Below are positions 1-8,841 of a stretch of 64,000 nucleotides of DNA, piece after piece (position 1 is the stretch's first letter; every line of letters starts with the position of its first letter). Source of the stretch: Litchfieldia stipae. Lineage in GTDB: Bacteria > Bacillota > Bacilli > Bacillales > Bacillaceae_L. Where the stretch lies: assembly GCF_014837155.1 (NCBI RefSeq), contig NZ_JACYHA010000003.1, positions 1 to 64,000 of the forward strand. Direction: 5' to 3'. The position numbers were made by a program, and so were the translations under genes. A model generated the notes under the pieces. The model made no database searches. It was not told the origin of the DNA and saw nothing but the letters and a program-made list of their open reading frames with translations.

Positions 1-134
1 GTCGTAACCTCACTTTTACCTAAAATTATGGGGGGTGGCAATTTTTTTGCTCAAAAATCCCTCTATCAAGGTATTTTATAGCCTATTTAATATAAAAGTT
101 TTGACAATACGTTTTAACCAATAGGGGGAGAAAA

Positions 135-542
135 ATGAATACCGAAAAAATTAGATTTGAAATGGATACAACTGTTACGGCTGAGCAACTAGCGATTTTA
201 TTTAAAAATTCTGGTATACGTAGACCATTTGACGATTTAGCACGACTTCAAAAGATGATTGACAATGCCGACCTTACAATTACTGCTTGGGTTGAGGATA
301 AGCTAGTTGGAATTGCACGGTCTGTCACAGATTGGAGCTATTGCTGTTATTTATCTGATCTAGCGGTTGATAAGGAGTATCAAAAAGGTGGAATTGGGAA
401 AGCATTAATTCAATTAACGCAAGAAAAAATTGGAGACGAAGTAGCATTATTGTTATTGGCATCACCCATAGCGATGGATTACTACCCTCATATTGGGTTT
501 GATAAAGTGGAAAATGGCTATATCATTCCAAGAAAGAAATAA
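135..542 (+). CDS. GNAT family N-acetyltransferase
   Basis: A 135-residue protein with the GCN5-related acetyltransferase fold. The region around residues 75-95 (LAVDKEYQKGGIGKALI) is the acetyl-CoA pyrophosphate-binding motif A (Q/RxxGxG/A), and the C-terminal MDYYPHIGFDKVENGY is the usual beta5-alpha4 ending with the YxxxGF signature. Such proteins transfer an acetyl group to a small-molecule amine or a protein N-terminus; the acceptor cannot be told from sequence. The ATG follows a strong GGGGGAG ribosome site. It is a single gene, convergent with the next one, with a hairpin between them. Confidence 0.85.
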   Translation: MNTEKIRFEMDTTVTAEQLAILFKNSGIRRPFDDLARLQKMIDNADLTITAWVEDKLVGIARSVTDWSYCCYLSDLAVDKEYQKGGIGKALIQLTQEKIGDEVALLLLASPIAMDYYPHIGFDKVENGYIIPRKK

Positions 543-549
543 TACATCA

Positions 550-578
550 TTGGTGCCTCATATTTTCATGAGGCACCC
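550..578. terminator. Bidirectional hairpin between convergent genes
   Basis: A perfect 10-bp stem (GGTGCCTCAT at 552-561 with ATGAGGCACC at 568-577) lies between two convergent stop codons. T-tracts are weak on both sides, so termination strength is uncertain. Confidence 0.6.
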
Positions 579-586
579 TCGATTAT

Positions 587-1006
587 TCAATTAGGATATG
601 TTTTTCTAAGAAACAGTACGGATTGTTCGATTAGCTTTTTTAGAATCTCTATATCAATATCCGCTACTTTATTAATATACACACAGGCTTTTCCTGCTTT
701 ATGTTTACCAAATGTTTTTAGAAGCTCTTCACGTTCCGTATCACCTGTTGCGAAATACAAACTGATTTTCGCTTTTCTCGGTGAAAACCCAACTAGTGGT
801 GCATCACCCTCATGTCCTGAATCATATTTATAATGATATGAACCAAAACCTATAATACTTGGCCCCCACATTTTTGCAGGATATCCTGTCGTCTCAGTAA
901 ATAGATCAAGTAATTTATAAGCATCCTCACGTTTTTTTGGACTATCAACATTCTCAATAAATTCAATTACACTAGCATCGTTCTGTTTTGTTTTAAGTTC
1001 GTACAT
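587..1006 (-). CDS. DUF1801 (YdhG-like) domain protein
   Basis: A 139-residue protein matching the DUF1801 family: a hydrophilic alpha/beta protein with the central GPSIIGFGSYHYKY segment and the FSPRKAKISLYF motif typical of the family. The biochemical role is unknown; some relatives have been linked to iron or metal handling, which cannot be judged here. It has no signal peptide or membrane segment. ATG start behind AAGGAGGAG. It appears monocistronic, with a mobile-like repeat just upstream. Confidence 0.75.
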   Translation of the reverse strand: MYELKTKQNDASVIEFIENVDSPKKREDAYKLLDLFTETTGYPAKMWGPSIIGFGSYHYKYDSGHEGDAPLVGFSPRKAKISLYFATGDTEREELLKTFGKHKAGKACVYINKVADIDIEILKKLIEQSVLFLRKTYPN

Positions 1007-1037
1007 CTAACTCCTCCTTACGTATGTGATTATTTTA

Positions 1038-1236
1038 GGCTGTTTTCGTATAGATTGTTGCTATTCACACAGCAGCCTGAATACACTCCGCGTCCTGTGG
1101 GGTGACCGGTGAGCCTCCTCGTCGCAGGCTCCTGCGGGGTCTCACTTTGCTCACTTTTCCCACGGGAGTCTCCGTGTATTCAGGCTGCTTGAAACTACTT
1201 TCTACTCATAAAACAACAAACTTTGAGAAAACAGCC
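1038..1236. repeat. Nested palindromic repeat, copy 1 (MITE-like, 199 bp)
   Basis: The ends form imperfect inverted repeats (GGCTGTTTTC at the left; GAAAACAGCC at the right, preceded by AACAACAAACTTT). Inside lies a second, GC-rich palindrome whose outer arms read GCAGCCTGAATACAC and its complement. The whole is flanked by a perfect 8-bp direct repeat TTATTTTA (1030-1037 and 1237-1244), the mark of transposition. Shorter relatives occur at 12401-12563 and 53662-53825. Copy 1 has about 35 extra bases in the centre. It encodes no plausible protein. Confidence 0.88.
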
Positions 1237-1359
1237 TTATTTTATAATATATATTTACTAGATTTAATGAATAAATCCTTTAAAAATCTCCTTACTTTTC
1301 AACAAATGTCACCATTTTTAACTAGTCGAATATCATGTATGTTGAGAGGAGATGATTAA

Positions 1360-1698
1360 ATGAATTACCCTATCTATAATAACGAGTTCGATTCAACAAG
1401 AAATTTGCATGACAAATGCAAGACGTATATGTATCATCATGCCCTGTTAACGATGAATGATGGCAATACCTTTGATGGAATCATCGAAAAGGTCGACAAC
1501 AACAACATAACTGTATTAGTTGGAGAAGATGTTTTCGATATTGAGATGGATGAAGTTGATGCACGCTATGGTTTTGGTTATGGTCCACGTAGAAGATTTA
1601 GACGCTTTGGTCGTCGTACATTCCCACTTGCTGCCTTAGCTACATTAGCATTATTACCATATGTCTATCCACCATATCCATACTATCCATATTATTAA
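1360..1698 (+). CDS. Small LSm-like protein with Pro/Tyr-rich C-terminal tail
   Basis: 112 residues. Residues 26-62 (HHALLTMNDGNTFDGIIEKV then a VLVGEDVFDIEMDEV stretch) read like an Sm/LSm-type strand pattern (xxxxDGxxxxGxIxxVDxxxxxL). A basic patch (PRRRFRRFGRRTF) and a hydrophobic, Pro/Tyr-rich tail ending PYPYYPYY follow. Similar small proteins are common in Bacillaceae, but I know of no assigned function. ATG start after GAGAGGAG. The gene ends at a clear intrinsic terminator. RNA binding is only an inference from the fold-like pattern. Confidence 0.6.
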   Translation: MNYPIYNNEFDSTRNLHDKCKTYMYHHALLTMNDGNTFDGIIEKVDNNNITVLVGEDVFDIEMDEVDARYGFGYGPRRRFRRFGRRTFPLAALATLALLPYVYPPYPYYPYY

Positions 1699-1704
1699 AG
1701 CTTT

Positions 1705-1739
1705 AAAAGAGCCAACACTACAAATGTTGACTCTTTTTT
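1705..1739 (+). terminator. Rho-independent terminator
   Basis: Stem GAGCCAACA / TGTTGACTC extended by A/T pairs and followed by TTTTTT. It lies just after the LSm-like gene. Confidence 0.8.
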
Positions 1740-1825
1740 CATTTGAAAACTTCATATGCCCTTCCAAATCGAAAGACATGTACATATTCTATACTAAAAA
1801 GTCCTTTTAAGATTGGAGGAAGCTT

Positions 1826-2104
1826 ATGAATAGACTTTATAGACAAAGAGGCCAACGTTCTGGTCTATGTGTTCGAGGATACAGATGGTGTGGGCCTGGC
1901 TGCTCTGGACCAGGTACTCCAACAAATGCGGTTGACTCTTGCTGTAAGCGACATGATGAATGTTATCGTCGATTTGGTCCAAGTGCACATTGTGACCAAA
2001 TGTTCCTTAACTGTCTTCGACCAAAAATAAACCCCTCACACAAAATGGGTAGAGATGCAGCTTTATTTTACAATATCATGAAATTACGTGGCCTGTTTCG
2101 TTAA
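1826..2104 (+). CDS. Phospholipase A2-like small protein
   Basis: 92 residues carrying the two hallmarks of the phospholipase A2 superfamily: a calcium-loop-like segment WCGPGCSGPG (about residues 26-35) and the catalytic helix motif DSCCKRHDECY (about 42-52) with the His-Asp dyad. Known PLA2 enzymes hydrolyse the sn-2 ester of phospholipids; related short forms occur in parvovirus capsids and in some Bacillus genomes. There is no signal peptide, so the site of action is unclear. Seven cysteines could form disulfides. ATG behind TTGGAGGAAGC. Activity is inferred from the motifs. Confidence 0.72.
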   Translation: MNRLYRQRGQRSGLCVRGYRWCGPGCSGPGTPTNAVDSCCKRHDECYRRFGPSAHCDQMFLNCLRPKINPSHKMGRDAALFYNIMKLRGLFR

Positions 2105-2117
2105 TTCTAAAGGGAGC

Positions 2118-3014
2118 CTATAAGGACCCCATTTTGGTAGTTGAACGAGCGGCTTCTACGTTTGCAAACTTTATATAGTCCTTTAGTTGAGAATGATTAC
2201 GTGGCTTTCCCTTTTCATGAAAGCACGTTAAGATTGCGGCAAAGAAGGCGTCTCCAGCACCCGTCGTATCCACTGCCTCTACTTTTATGCCTGGAACAAA
2301 AAGCTGATTTCCTTTATAAATGCCAAGCGCCCCATCTTTTCCGAGAGTAATGAAAAGGTAAGGGATATTAAATTGTGCTATTTTTTCTAACCCTTTAGCT
2401 AACGTGTCAGTTTCAGTTAGGAATAGGAGTTCATCTTCTGCCATTTTAACAAGATCCGCTCGATTCAAAAAAGAGTTAATCGTATTTCTGCAATTATCTT
2501 CACTTTCCCATCGTTTTATACGTATATTTGTGTCAAATGCCACTAAAGTGGATGTACTTCTTGCATAAGTTAATGCACGTTCAGTTGTCCTATGTGCGAT
2601 TTCATGAAATAAAGTTCCTGAACCAAAATAAAAGAGCTTCGCGTAACGAAATACCTCTATACTCAATTCGTCTTCAGTAAGCAATTCATCTGGACTTTCA
2701 TTTATGTACGAGTGAAATAACCGATCACCAAACTCATTTAAATGTACATAAACACGGCATATACTTTTGTTGGAAGAGTGAATACAGAAGTCTGTATTTA
2801 TCCCCTCTCTTTTCAATTTCGTCTCAACAAATTGACTCGTCTCATCAGTCCCTAATTTACATAAATAATAGGACTGAACTCCTAATCGGCTTGTACCTAC
2901 CGCTACATTGACAGTAGCTCCACCTAAAAACAGCTTGTACGATGTATTTCTTTGATCTTCCGCAATTAAGTCAACGAAAGCCTCACCTAATGAAATAATT
3001 CCTTGTTTACTCAA
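2118..3014 (-). CDS. PfkB family carbohydrate kinase (fructokinase-like)
   Basis: 298 residues of the ribokinase/PfkB fold. The N-terminal signature GGATVNVAVGTSRLG (about 31-45) binds sugar. The C-terminal VDTTGAGDAFFAA (about 248-260) holds the anion hole and the catalytic Asp. The protein would phosphorylate a sugar with ATP in the cytosol; fructose is the best guess because the sequence resembles bacterial fructokinases, but specificity cannot be read. The start is TTG, supported by GGAGG seven bases upstream; no ATG fits better. It is monocistronic and convergent with the PLA2-like gene. Confidence 0.82.
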   Translation of the reverse strand: MSKQGIISLGEAFVDLIAEDQRNTSYKLFLGGATVNVAVGTSRLGVQSYYLCKLGTDETSQFVETKLKREGINTDFCIHSSNKSICRVYVHLNEFGDRLFHSYINESPDELLTEDELSIEVFRYAKLFYFGSGTLFHEIAHRTTERALTYARSTSTLVAFDTNIRIKRWESEDNCRNTINSFLNRADLVKMAEDELLFLTETDTLAKGLEKIAQFNIPYLFITLGKDGALGIYKGNQLFVPGIKVEAVDTTGAGDAFFAAILTCFHEKGKPRNHSQLKDYIKFANVEAARSTTKMGSL

Positions 3015-3117
3015 TCTAATGCCTCCAAAATATTAAACTATACATACAATTCACTCATTCATTATATCGATAACCTTATCGACATACCATCAACTTATAA
3101 AAAAATTGACACTAAAC

Positions 3118-3131
3118 AGAACAAATGTTTT
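3118..3131. promoter_or_regulatory. SOS-box-like operator upstream of YdjM-type gene
   Basis: AGAACAAATGTTTT matches 12 of 14 positions of the Bacillus LexA consensus CGAACRNRYGTTYC. It lies just upstream of a possible -10 (TACAAT, 3136-3141), where LexA would block RNA polymerase. Confidence 0.5.
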
Positions 3132-3192
3132 GTTGTACAATAAAGTCTGAGTGTTTATTTAAGACTATAATAGAAATAAGGTGGAATATAAA

Positions 3193-3807
3193 ATGAATGG
3201 TACAGCACATGCAGCAATTGGATCGGCAACAGGTTTTATCGTTGCTAATACTTTTCATACTTCTCCTTCTACAACAATATTATTTGTTGGATTAGGATGT
3301 GTATCTGGATTAATTCCCGATCTAGACATTGATGGAAAACTTCGAGGGAAGATTACTCTGTCACATCAGGTGATTCGAAGTGTTTCCCAATTAATCGGGC
3401 TTTTAATGATGATTTATAGTTTTTATGAAGACAATTGGTTAAGTATGGGTATTGGATTTGGTTTAATGATCCTGTCTTCTTTTTTAAAGCAAAAACATAT
3501 GCTTATCATTACAGGAATTGCAGTGATTACAGCAGGATATTTCTTACAAGAAATCTGGTTATCTCTGCTCGGAACCTATATTATCATCGCTTCTCTTGTA
3601 CCACATCGAAGCTATACTCATTCATTATTAGGGGTTATTTTCTTTGGATACATCTCATTAGAATTAGAAAACTCCCTTGCAATAAATGGTGTATTCTATA
3701 CGTGTATTGCTGGATACATTAGTCACTTGATAGCGGATTTGAAATTATTACCAGTAAACAAGCGTGGAATAAAGCTATTTTTACCGTTTTCATCGAAAGA
3801 TATCTAA
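3193..3807 (+). CDS. YdjM family membrane-bound metal-dependent hydrolase (DUF457)
   Basis: About 204 residues with several membrane helices and the family signature: an N-terminal THAAIG-like HAAIGSATG, then SGLIPDLDIDGKL, a central PHRSYTHSL, and a C-terminal HLIADL. The His and Asp residues in these motifs are thought to bind metal in the YdjM/DUF457 family. E. coli ydjM is a LexA-regulated gene, and an SOS-like box is present upstream here. I chose ATG at 3193, with AAGGTGG 8 bases before it, over the in-frame GTG at 3181. The substrate is unknown. Confidence 0.75.
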   Translation: MNGTAHAAIGSATGFIVANTFHTSPSTTILFVGLGCVSGLIPDLDIDGKLRGKITLSHQVIRSVSQLIGLLMMIYSFYEDNWLSMGIGFGLMILSSFLKQKHMLIITGIAVITAGYFLQEIWLSLLGTYIIIASLVPHRSYTHSLLGVIFFGYISLELENSLAINGVFYTCIAGYISHLIADLKLLPVNKRGIKLFLPFSSKDI

Positions 3808-3929
3808 CTAGATTAAGTTCTCTACTAACAATCTACATAAATAGACATTTAAAAAACTATACAATTTAACACAGATAGTTTACTATATATACACGTTAGT
3901 AATATCGTAATGTTGGAGGTGAATGCTAC

Positions 3930-4250
3930 TTGAACAATATCATTAAGGTTTTCATCTTGTTTTTACTGCTTCAGTTTACAGTTAGCATTCAAATTCATAC
4001 TACTCATCTTGATGCTAGTCATGCACCTGTAATCATGAGCGAGTTAAGTGAGGAAGCATCCCTTCTAATGCTTTCTGAGGATAAAGAATCACCAATACTT
4101 CATATCCTCTTAACTCAAATTCAGGAACAAACAAAAACTTTTCTTTTCCTTGTTCTTTTTGGGATAAAGATTTTATTATTAAAACAATTTGAGCTCCTCA
4201 AACCGATTCGATATCAGTCAAGGTTTATTGTTACATCGTCTTCCTTTTAA
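3930..4250 (+). CDS. Small membrane protein, unknown
   Basis: 106 residues starting at TTG, with TTGGAGGTG nine bases upstream. There is a hydrophobic N-terminus (about 5-20), a polar acidic middle (SELSEEAS, LSEDKES), and a second hydrophobic segment (about 70-88) followed by a basic tail. I do not recognise the family. It is followed 26 bp later by another small membrane ORF, so the two probably form one transcript. Confidence 0.5.
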   Translation: MNNIIKVFILFLLLQFTVSIQIHTTHLDASHAPVIMSELSEEASLLMLSEDKESPILHILLTQIQEQTKTFLFLVLFGIKILLLKQFELLKPIRYQSRFIVTSSSF

Positions 4251-4276
4251 TTAATTTACAATAAGGAGGCGAGATT

Positions 4277-4393
4277 ATGATTATTCGAATCTTGTTAATA
4301 GGACTTTTTTCTGCTACAGCACTTTCTCTTTGGACCTTCCAAGGGATTGAAATATTTCATGCCATTTCAGATTTAATGAAGAAGAATAATTAA
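4277..4393 (+). CDS. Tiny membrane peptide (38 aa), unknown
   Basis: A short ORF starting MIIRILLIGLFSATALSLW and ending DLMKKNN, behind a near-perfect ATAAGGAGGCGAG ribosome site. One transmembrane helix covers roughly residues 3-20. Its position directly after the 3930-4250 gene and before a terminator suggests a two-gene operon. The function is not recognised; it was kept because the ribosome site and placement are convincing. Confidence 0.5.
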   Translation: MIIRILLIGLFSATALSLWTFQGIEIFHAISDLMKKNN

Positions 4394-4398
4394 GTAAC

Positions 4399-4436
4399 AA
4401 AAAACTGTTGAGCCATTATACTCAACAGTTTTTTTA
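4399..4436. terminator. Bidirectional terminator (small ORFs / parC)
   Basis: A 12-bp perfect stem (AAAACTGTTGAG, 4401-4412, with 4421-4432) is flanked by A- and T-runs. It serves the plus-strand small ORFs and the minus-strand parEC operon. Confidence 0.85.
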
Positions 4437-6869
4437 TTACTTACTTTCAGCTTCTGCGTTACGATCTACCCAAACTTCAATCACTTCACCAGCTTCTTGT
4501 TCATCTATTATAAATGAGCCATTGCTGTATCTATCGTTTGGACGTAAGCCTGAAGAATTCATGCTTTCAATAATGCCCTTTTTTGTTTTAATAAAAATTG
4601 TATCTGTTAACTGGACAAGTTGACAGCTCACAATGCGGTGTGGATTTGATTTGAGCTCACGTAGCATAACAACACCCCGTTTTGCTCTTGTTGCCTTTTC
4701 AAATTCAGTTAAACGCATTTTCTTCATTGCTCCTCGTTGAGTAACGATCACCACATCCTGCTTCTGGCCAACAATTTGCCCACTAACAACAACATCATTA
4801 TCCTTTAAGTTCATTGCTTTTACACCAGCTGCTCGTGCTCCAACAATATTAACTTCATCTTCATTGAACCAAAGTCCATAGCCACCCGCTGTCGCTAAGA
4901 ATACATCTTGCTGACCATCTGTCAAATGAACATCAACTACTTGATCATCATTTTTCAAATTGATTGCTACTAATGCCTTAGAGTAGCGTTGCGCTTTATA
5001 CTGGGACAATTCTGATTTCTTAATCATTCCATTTTTCGTTACAAACAGTAGGTATTCAGCAGTGTCAAAATCCTTAACTGGGATAGCATCAATAATGTAT
5101 TCATCCCGCTCAATGCTAATAATATTAGCAATATGCTGACCTAAGTCCTTCCAACGAATATCTGGTAATTCATGTACTGGACAATATAAGTAATTACCTT
5201 TGTTTGTAAATAATAACACAACATCGGTTGTATTAATTTCAATTCGCTTAAGTAATCGATCAGTATCCTTCATACCAAAGTCTTGCCCATTTGAGGCTGC
5301 ATACGAACGAAGACTTGTTCTTTTCACATAGCCTTCTTTCGTAATGGTTACAAGAACATCTTCTGACGGAATCATAACTTCAAGATTGATTTTGATTTCT
5401 TCAATTTGATCCTCAATCTTTGATCTACGCTCATCACTATAGGTCTTCTTCAGTTTCTTCAAATCGGTTTTGATGACCTTTAACAAAGTCCCATTATCAT
5501 TAAGAATTTCAAGTAATTCCTGAATTTTCTCATTTAATTCCGCAAATTCTGCTTCTAATGCTGTGATGTCAGTATTTGTTAAGCGATATAATTGTAAGGA
5601 AACAATTGCTTCGGATTGAGGCTCAGTAAATTGATATTTTGCTATTAAATTATTTTTAGCATCTCTTTTATCTTTCGATGCACGGATCGTAGCAATCACT
5701 TCATCCAAAATCGATAAAGCTTTAATTAACCCTTCCACCACATGCTGACGTTCTCTTGCTTTTTCAAGTTCATACTGCGAACGTCTTGTAATCACTTCTT
5801 TTTGATGCTCAATATATGAATCGAGAATTTGCAAGATCCCTAATAACTTAGGTCGCTTTTCATGAATAGCAACCATATTGAAGTTATAAGTAATTTGCAA
5901 GTCAGTATTTTTATACAAATAGTACAAAACACCTTCAGCATCTGATTCTTTTTTTAATTCGATCACAATTCTCAGACCAGTACGGTCGGTTTCATCACGT
6001 ACTTCACTAATGCCTTCAATTTTTCGATCAAGACGAAATTCATCGATTTTCTTAACAAGATTGGCTTTGTTTACTTCGTATGGAATTTCTGTAACTACGA
6101 TTTGCTGCTTGCCACCTCTTACCGTCTCAATCTCAGCTTTTCCTCTGACAATGATCTTCCCTTTGCCAGTTTCGTAGGCTTTTTTGATTCCTTCAATCCC
6201 TTGGATAATCCCACCAGTAGGAAAATCAGGACCTTTTAGCACTGTCATAATATCATCAACTGTTGATGATGGTTGATTAATCCTCATAATCACGCCATCA
6301 ATGACTTCACCAAGATGGTGAGGTGGAATATCTGTGGCATACCCTGCAGAAATACCAGTTGAACCATTGACAAGTAGACTAGGGAATTTGGCTGGTAAAA
6401 CAACCGGCTCATTACTAGTGTCATCAAAGTTAGGGACAAAGTCCACAGTCCTCTTATCTATATCTCGTAATAATTCAGAAGCGATTGATGATAATCTTGC
6501 CTCTGTATAACGCATCGCAGCGGGTGGATCTCCATCAAGACTCCCGTTATTTCCATGCATCTCAATGAGAAGATTTCGTACCTTCCAATCTTGACTCATA
6601 CGAACCATCGCATCATAAACAGATGTATCACCATGTGGATGATAATTACCTATTACGTTACCAACGGTTTTTGCTGATTTACGGAATCCTTTTTCTGAAG
6701 TGTTACCTTCAACATGCATTGCATATAAAATTCTTCGTTGAACTGGTTTAAGTCCATCGCGTACATCTGGTAATGCCCGTTCTTGAATAATGTATTTACT
6801 ATAACGTCCAAACCGGTCACCAATTACATCTTCAAGAGGCAAATCACGGAATTGTTCGACTTGTGACAT
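4437..6869 (-). CDS. parC: DNA topoisomerase IV subunit A
   Basis: 810 residues, the usual length for Bacillus ParC. It opens with the type IIA topoisomerase breakage-reunion domain: RALPDVRDGLKPVQRRIL, and the YTEARLSS stretch with the active-site tyrosine that attacks DNA. It ends in the beta-propeller domain with repeated GYGLWF / GAMKKMRL-type strands. With ParE it decatenates daughter chromosomes. I took the start at MSQVEQF rather than the upstream in-frame ATG, because GAGGAG lies just before it inside the end of parE; the start is 2 bp past the parE stop, so translation is probably coupled. Confidence 0.97.
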   Translation of the reverse strand: MSQVEQFRDLPLEDVIGDRFGRYSKYIIQERALPDVRDGLKPVQRRILYAMHVEGNTSEKGFRKSAKTVGNVIGNYHPHGDTSVYDAMVRMSQDWKVRNLLIEMHGNNGSLDGDPPAAMRYTEARLSSIASELLRDIDKRTVDFVPNFDDTSNEPVVLPAKFPSLLVNGSTGISAGYATDIPPHHLGEVIDGVIMRINQPSSTVDDIMTVLKGPDFPTGGIIQGIEGIKKAYETGKGKIIVRGKAEIETVRGGKQQIVVTEIPYEVNKANLVKKIDEFRLDRKIEGISEVRDETDRTGLRIVIELKKESDAEGVLYYLYKNTDLQITYNFNMVAIHEKRPKLLGILQILDSYIEHQKEVITRRSQYELEKARERQHVVEGLIKALSILDEVIATIRASKDKRDAKNNLIAKYQFTEPQSEAIVSLQLYRLTNTDITALEAEFAELNEKIQELLEILNDNGTLLKVIKTDLKKLKKTYSDERRSKIEDQIEEIKINLEVMIPSEDVLVTITKEGYVKRTSLRSYAASNGQDFGMKDTDRLLKRIEINTTDVVLLFTNKGNYLYCPVHELPDIRWKDLGQHIANIISIERDEYIIDAIPVKDFDTAEYLLFVTKNGMIKKSELSQYKAQRYSKALVAINLKNDDQVVDVHLTDGQQDVFLATAGGYGLWFNEDEVNIVGARAAGVKAMNLKDNDVVVSGQIVGQKQDVVIVTQRGAMKKMRLTEFEKATRAKRGVVMLRELKSNPHRIVSCQLVQLTDTIFIKTKKGIIESMNSSGLRPNDRYSNGSFIIDEQEAGEVIEVWVDRNAEAESK

Positions 6870-6870
6870 A

Positions 6871-8841
6871 TTATTGCTCCTCTCCTGCGACCGATAAATT
6901 CTCATTGTCTAAAATATTTGTTTCTTCATTCAATCCAAATGCGACATTCGATTCAATCCATTTTCGACGCGGTTCAACTTTATCACCCATTAGTGTAGTC
7001 ACTCTACGTTCTGCACGTGCTGCATCGTCTATACGAACACGAATAAGGGTTCTCGTATCTGGATTCATTGTCGTTTCCCATAACTGATCGGCGTTCATTT
7101 CACCTAGACCCTTATATCGTTGGATCATGTAACCTTTTCCAATTTTATTAATAGCTTCTTGTAAATCTTCATCTGACCACGAATATTCAATAACTTCTTT
7201 CTTCCCTGTCCCTTTGCTTACTTTATAAAGAGGTGGTAAAGCGATAAAGACCTTTCCTGCCTCAATCAGAGGTTTCATATATCGATAGAAGAATGTCAGG
7301 ATAAGCACTTGGATATGAGCTCCATCCGTATCCGCATCAGTCATAATCACAATTTTATCATAGTTAATATCTTCGACTGAGAAGTCAGCTCCGACACCAC
7401 CACCTATTGCGTGGATAATCGTATTAATCTCCTCATTTTTAAAGATATCCGCTAACTTTGCTTTTTCTGTGTTAATTACTTTTCCTCGTAATGGTAGGAC
7501 TGCTTGGAATCGTCTATCTCGTCCTTGCTTTGCAGAACCTCCTGCAGAATCACCCTCAACTAAATAAAGTTCATTTTTTTGTGGGTTTCTTGATTGCGCT
7601 GGAGTAAGCTTACCACTTAATATCGCTTCAGAGCGTTTTTTCTTCTTACCACTTCTTGCTTCTTCTCTTGCTTTTCTAGCCGCTTCCCTTGCTTGAAACG
7701 CTTTGACTGCTTTTTTGATTAGCAAAGATCCGATCTCAGGGTTCTCTTCTAGGAAGTAAGCTAAGTTTTCAGAAACAACCGAATCGACTGCTGATCGCGC
7801 TTCACTTGTACCAAGCTTCCCTTTTGTTTGTCCTTCGAATTGTAGTAAATGTTCAGGTATACGAACAGAGATTAAGGCTGTAAGCCCTTCTCTAATGTCA
7901 GTTCCATCTAAGTTCTTATCTTTTTCCTTCAAGATACCTACTTTTCGAGAATACTCATTAAATGCTCTAGTCATGGCTGTTTTTGCACCAGCTTCATGAG
8001 TACCACCGTCTTTTGTGCGGACATTATTTACGAAGGATAGGACATTTTCAGAGTAACCATCATTGAATTGAAAAGCAAATTCCACTTCTATTCCATTTTG
8101 TTCTCCTTCAAATGATACAACAGGGTGTAATACATCCTTTTCTTCATTTAAATAAGTAACAAATGCTTCAATTCCTGTTTCATAATGAAAGACATCATGA
8201 AATTCATTTCGTTCATCAATTAATTCGATTTTCAATCCCTTTAATAGGAAAGCCGATTCTCTTAGACGTTCACTTAAAGTTTCATAGTTGTATGTTGTCG
8301 TACTAAAGATGGTTGGATCTGGTTTAAAGTGAATCGTTGTTCCTGATTGGTTTGTTTTGCCAATTTGTTCAAGTGTTGTCACAGGATTTCCGCCATTTTC
8401 AAAGCGTTGTTCATACACAAATCCGTCACGCTTGATCTTAACAACTAACCATTCGCTTAACGCATTTACAACTGAAGCACCAACACCATGAAGTCCTCCA
8501 CTTGATTTGTAACCACCTTGTCCAAATTTCCCGCCGGCATGTAACACCGTTAAAATAACTTCTGGTGTAGGCTTTCCTAATTTATGCATACCTGTAGGCA
8601 TTCCACGACCTTTATCCTGGACACTAATACTATTGTCTTTGTGAATCTTCACAATAATATGATCACCATGTCCTGATAGCGCTTCATCTACAGAGTTATC
8701 TACAATTTCATAAACAAGATGATGTAATCCTCTTGCATCGGTACTCCCGATATACATACCAGGTCGTTTCCTGACAGCCTCTAATCCTTCAAGTACTTGT
8801 ATCGCATCATCATTGTAATCAAACTGTTGCTGCTTTGCCAA
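6871..8841 (-). CDS. parE: DNA topoisomerase IV subunit B
   Basis: 656 residues. The GHKL ATPase domain is N-terminal (EIVDNSVDEALSGHGD binds Mg-ATP; GRGMPTGMH; GGLHGVGASVVNALS is the ATP lid). The transducer domain follows, then the TOPRIM domain with ELYLVEGDSAGGSA and the metal-binding DADTDGAHI (IMTDADTDGAH). The C-terminal QRYKGLGEMN is typical of the family. It drives strand passage together with ParC. First gene of parEC; the 413-bp upstream region holds an SOS-like box. In B. subtilis parEC has been placed in the LexA regulon. Confidence 0.97.
   Translation of the reverse strand: MAKQQQFDYNDDAIQVLEGLEAVRKRPGMYIGSTDARGLHHLVYEIVDNSVDEALSGHGDHIIVKIHKDNSISVQDKGRGMPTGMHKLGKPTPEVILTVLHAGGKFGQGGYKSSGGLHGVGASVVNALSEWLVVKIKRDGFVYEQRFENGGNPVTTLEQIGKTNQSGTTIHFKPDPTIFSTTTYNYETLSERLRESAFLLKGLKIELIDERNEFHDVFHYETGIEAFVTYLNEEKDVLHPVVSFEGEQNGIEVEFAFQFNDGYSENVLSFVNNVRTKDGGTHEAGAKTAMTRAFNEYSRKVGILKEKDKNLDGTDIREGLTALISVRIPEHLLQFEGQTKGKLGTSEARSAVDSVVSENLAYFLEENPEIGSLLIKKAVKAFQAREAARKAREEARSGKKKKRSEAILSGKLTPAQSRNPQKNELYLVEGDSAGGSAKQGRDRRFQAVLPLRGKVINTEKAKLADIFKNEEINTIIHAIGGGVGADFSVEDINYDKIVIMTDADTDGAHIQVLILTFFYRYMKPLIEAGKVFIALPPLYKVSKGTGKKEVIEYSWSDEDLQEAINKIGKGYMIQRYKGLGEMNADQLWETTMNPDTRTLIRVRIDDAARAERRVTTLMGDKVEPRRKWIESNVAFGLNEETNILDNENLSVAGEEQ

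Noticed and set aside
1102-1359. 85-residue plus-strand ORF
   Set aside because: It lies mostly inside the palindromic repeat, has no ribosome site and reads as Arg/Leu-rich non-protein sequence.
3166-3171. TATAAT as -10 of the YdjM-type gene
   Set aside because: It would place the transcription start on the ribosome site; the TACAAT at 3136 fits better.
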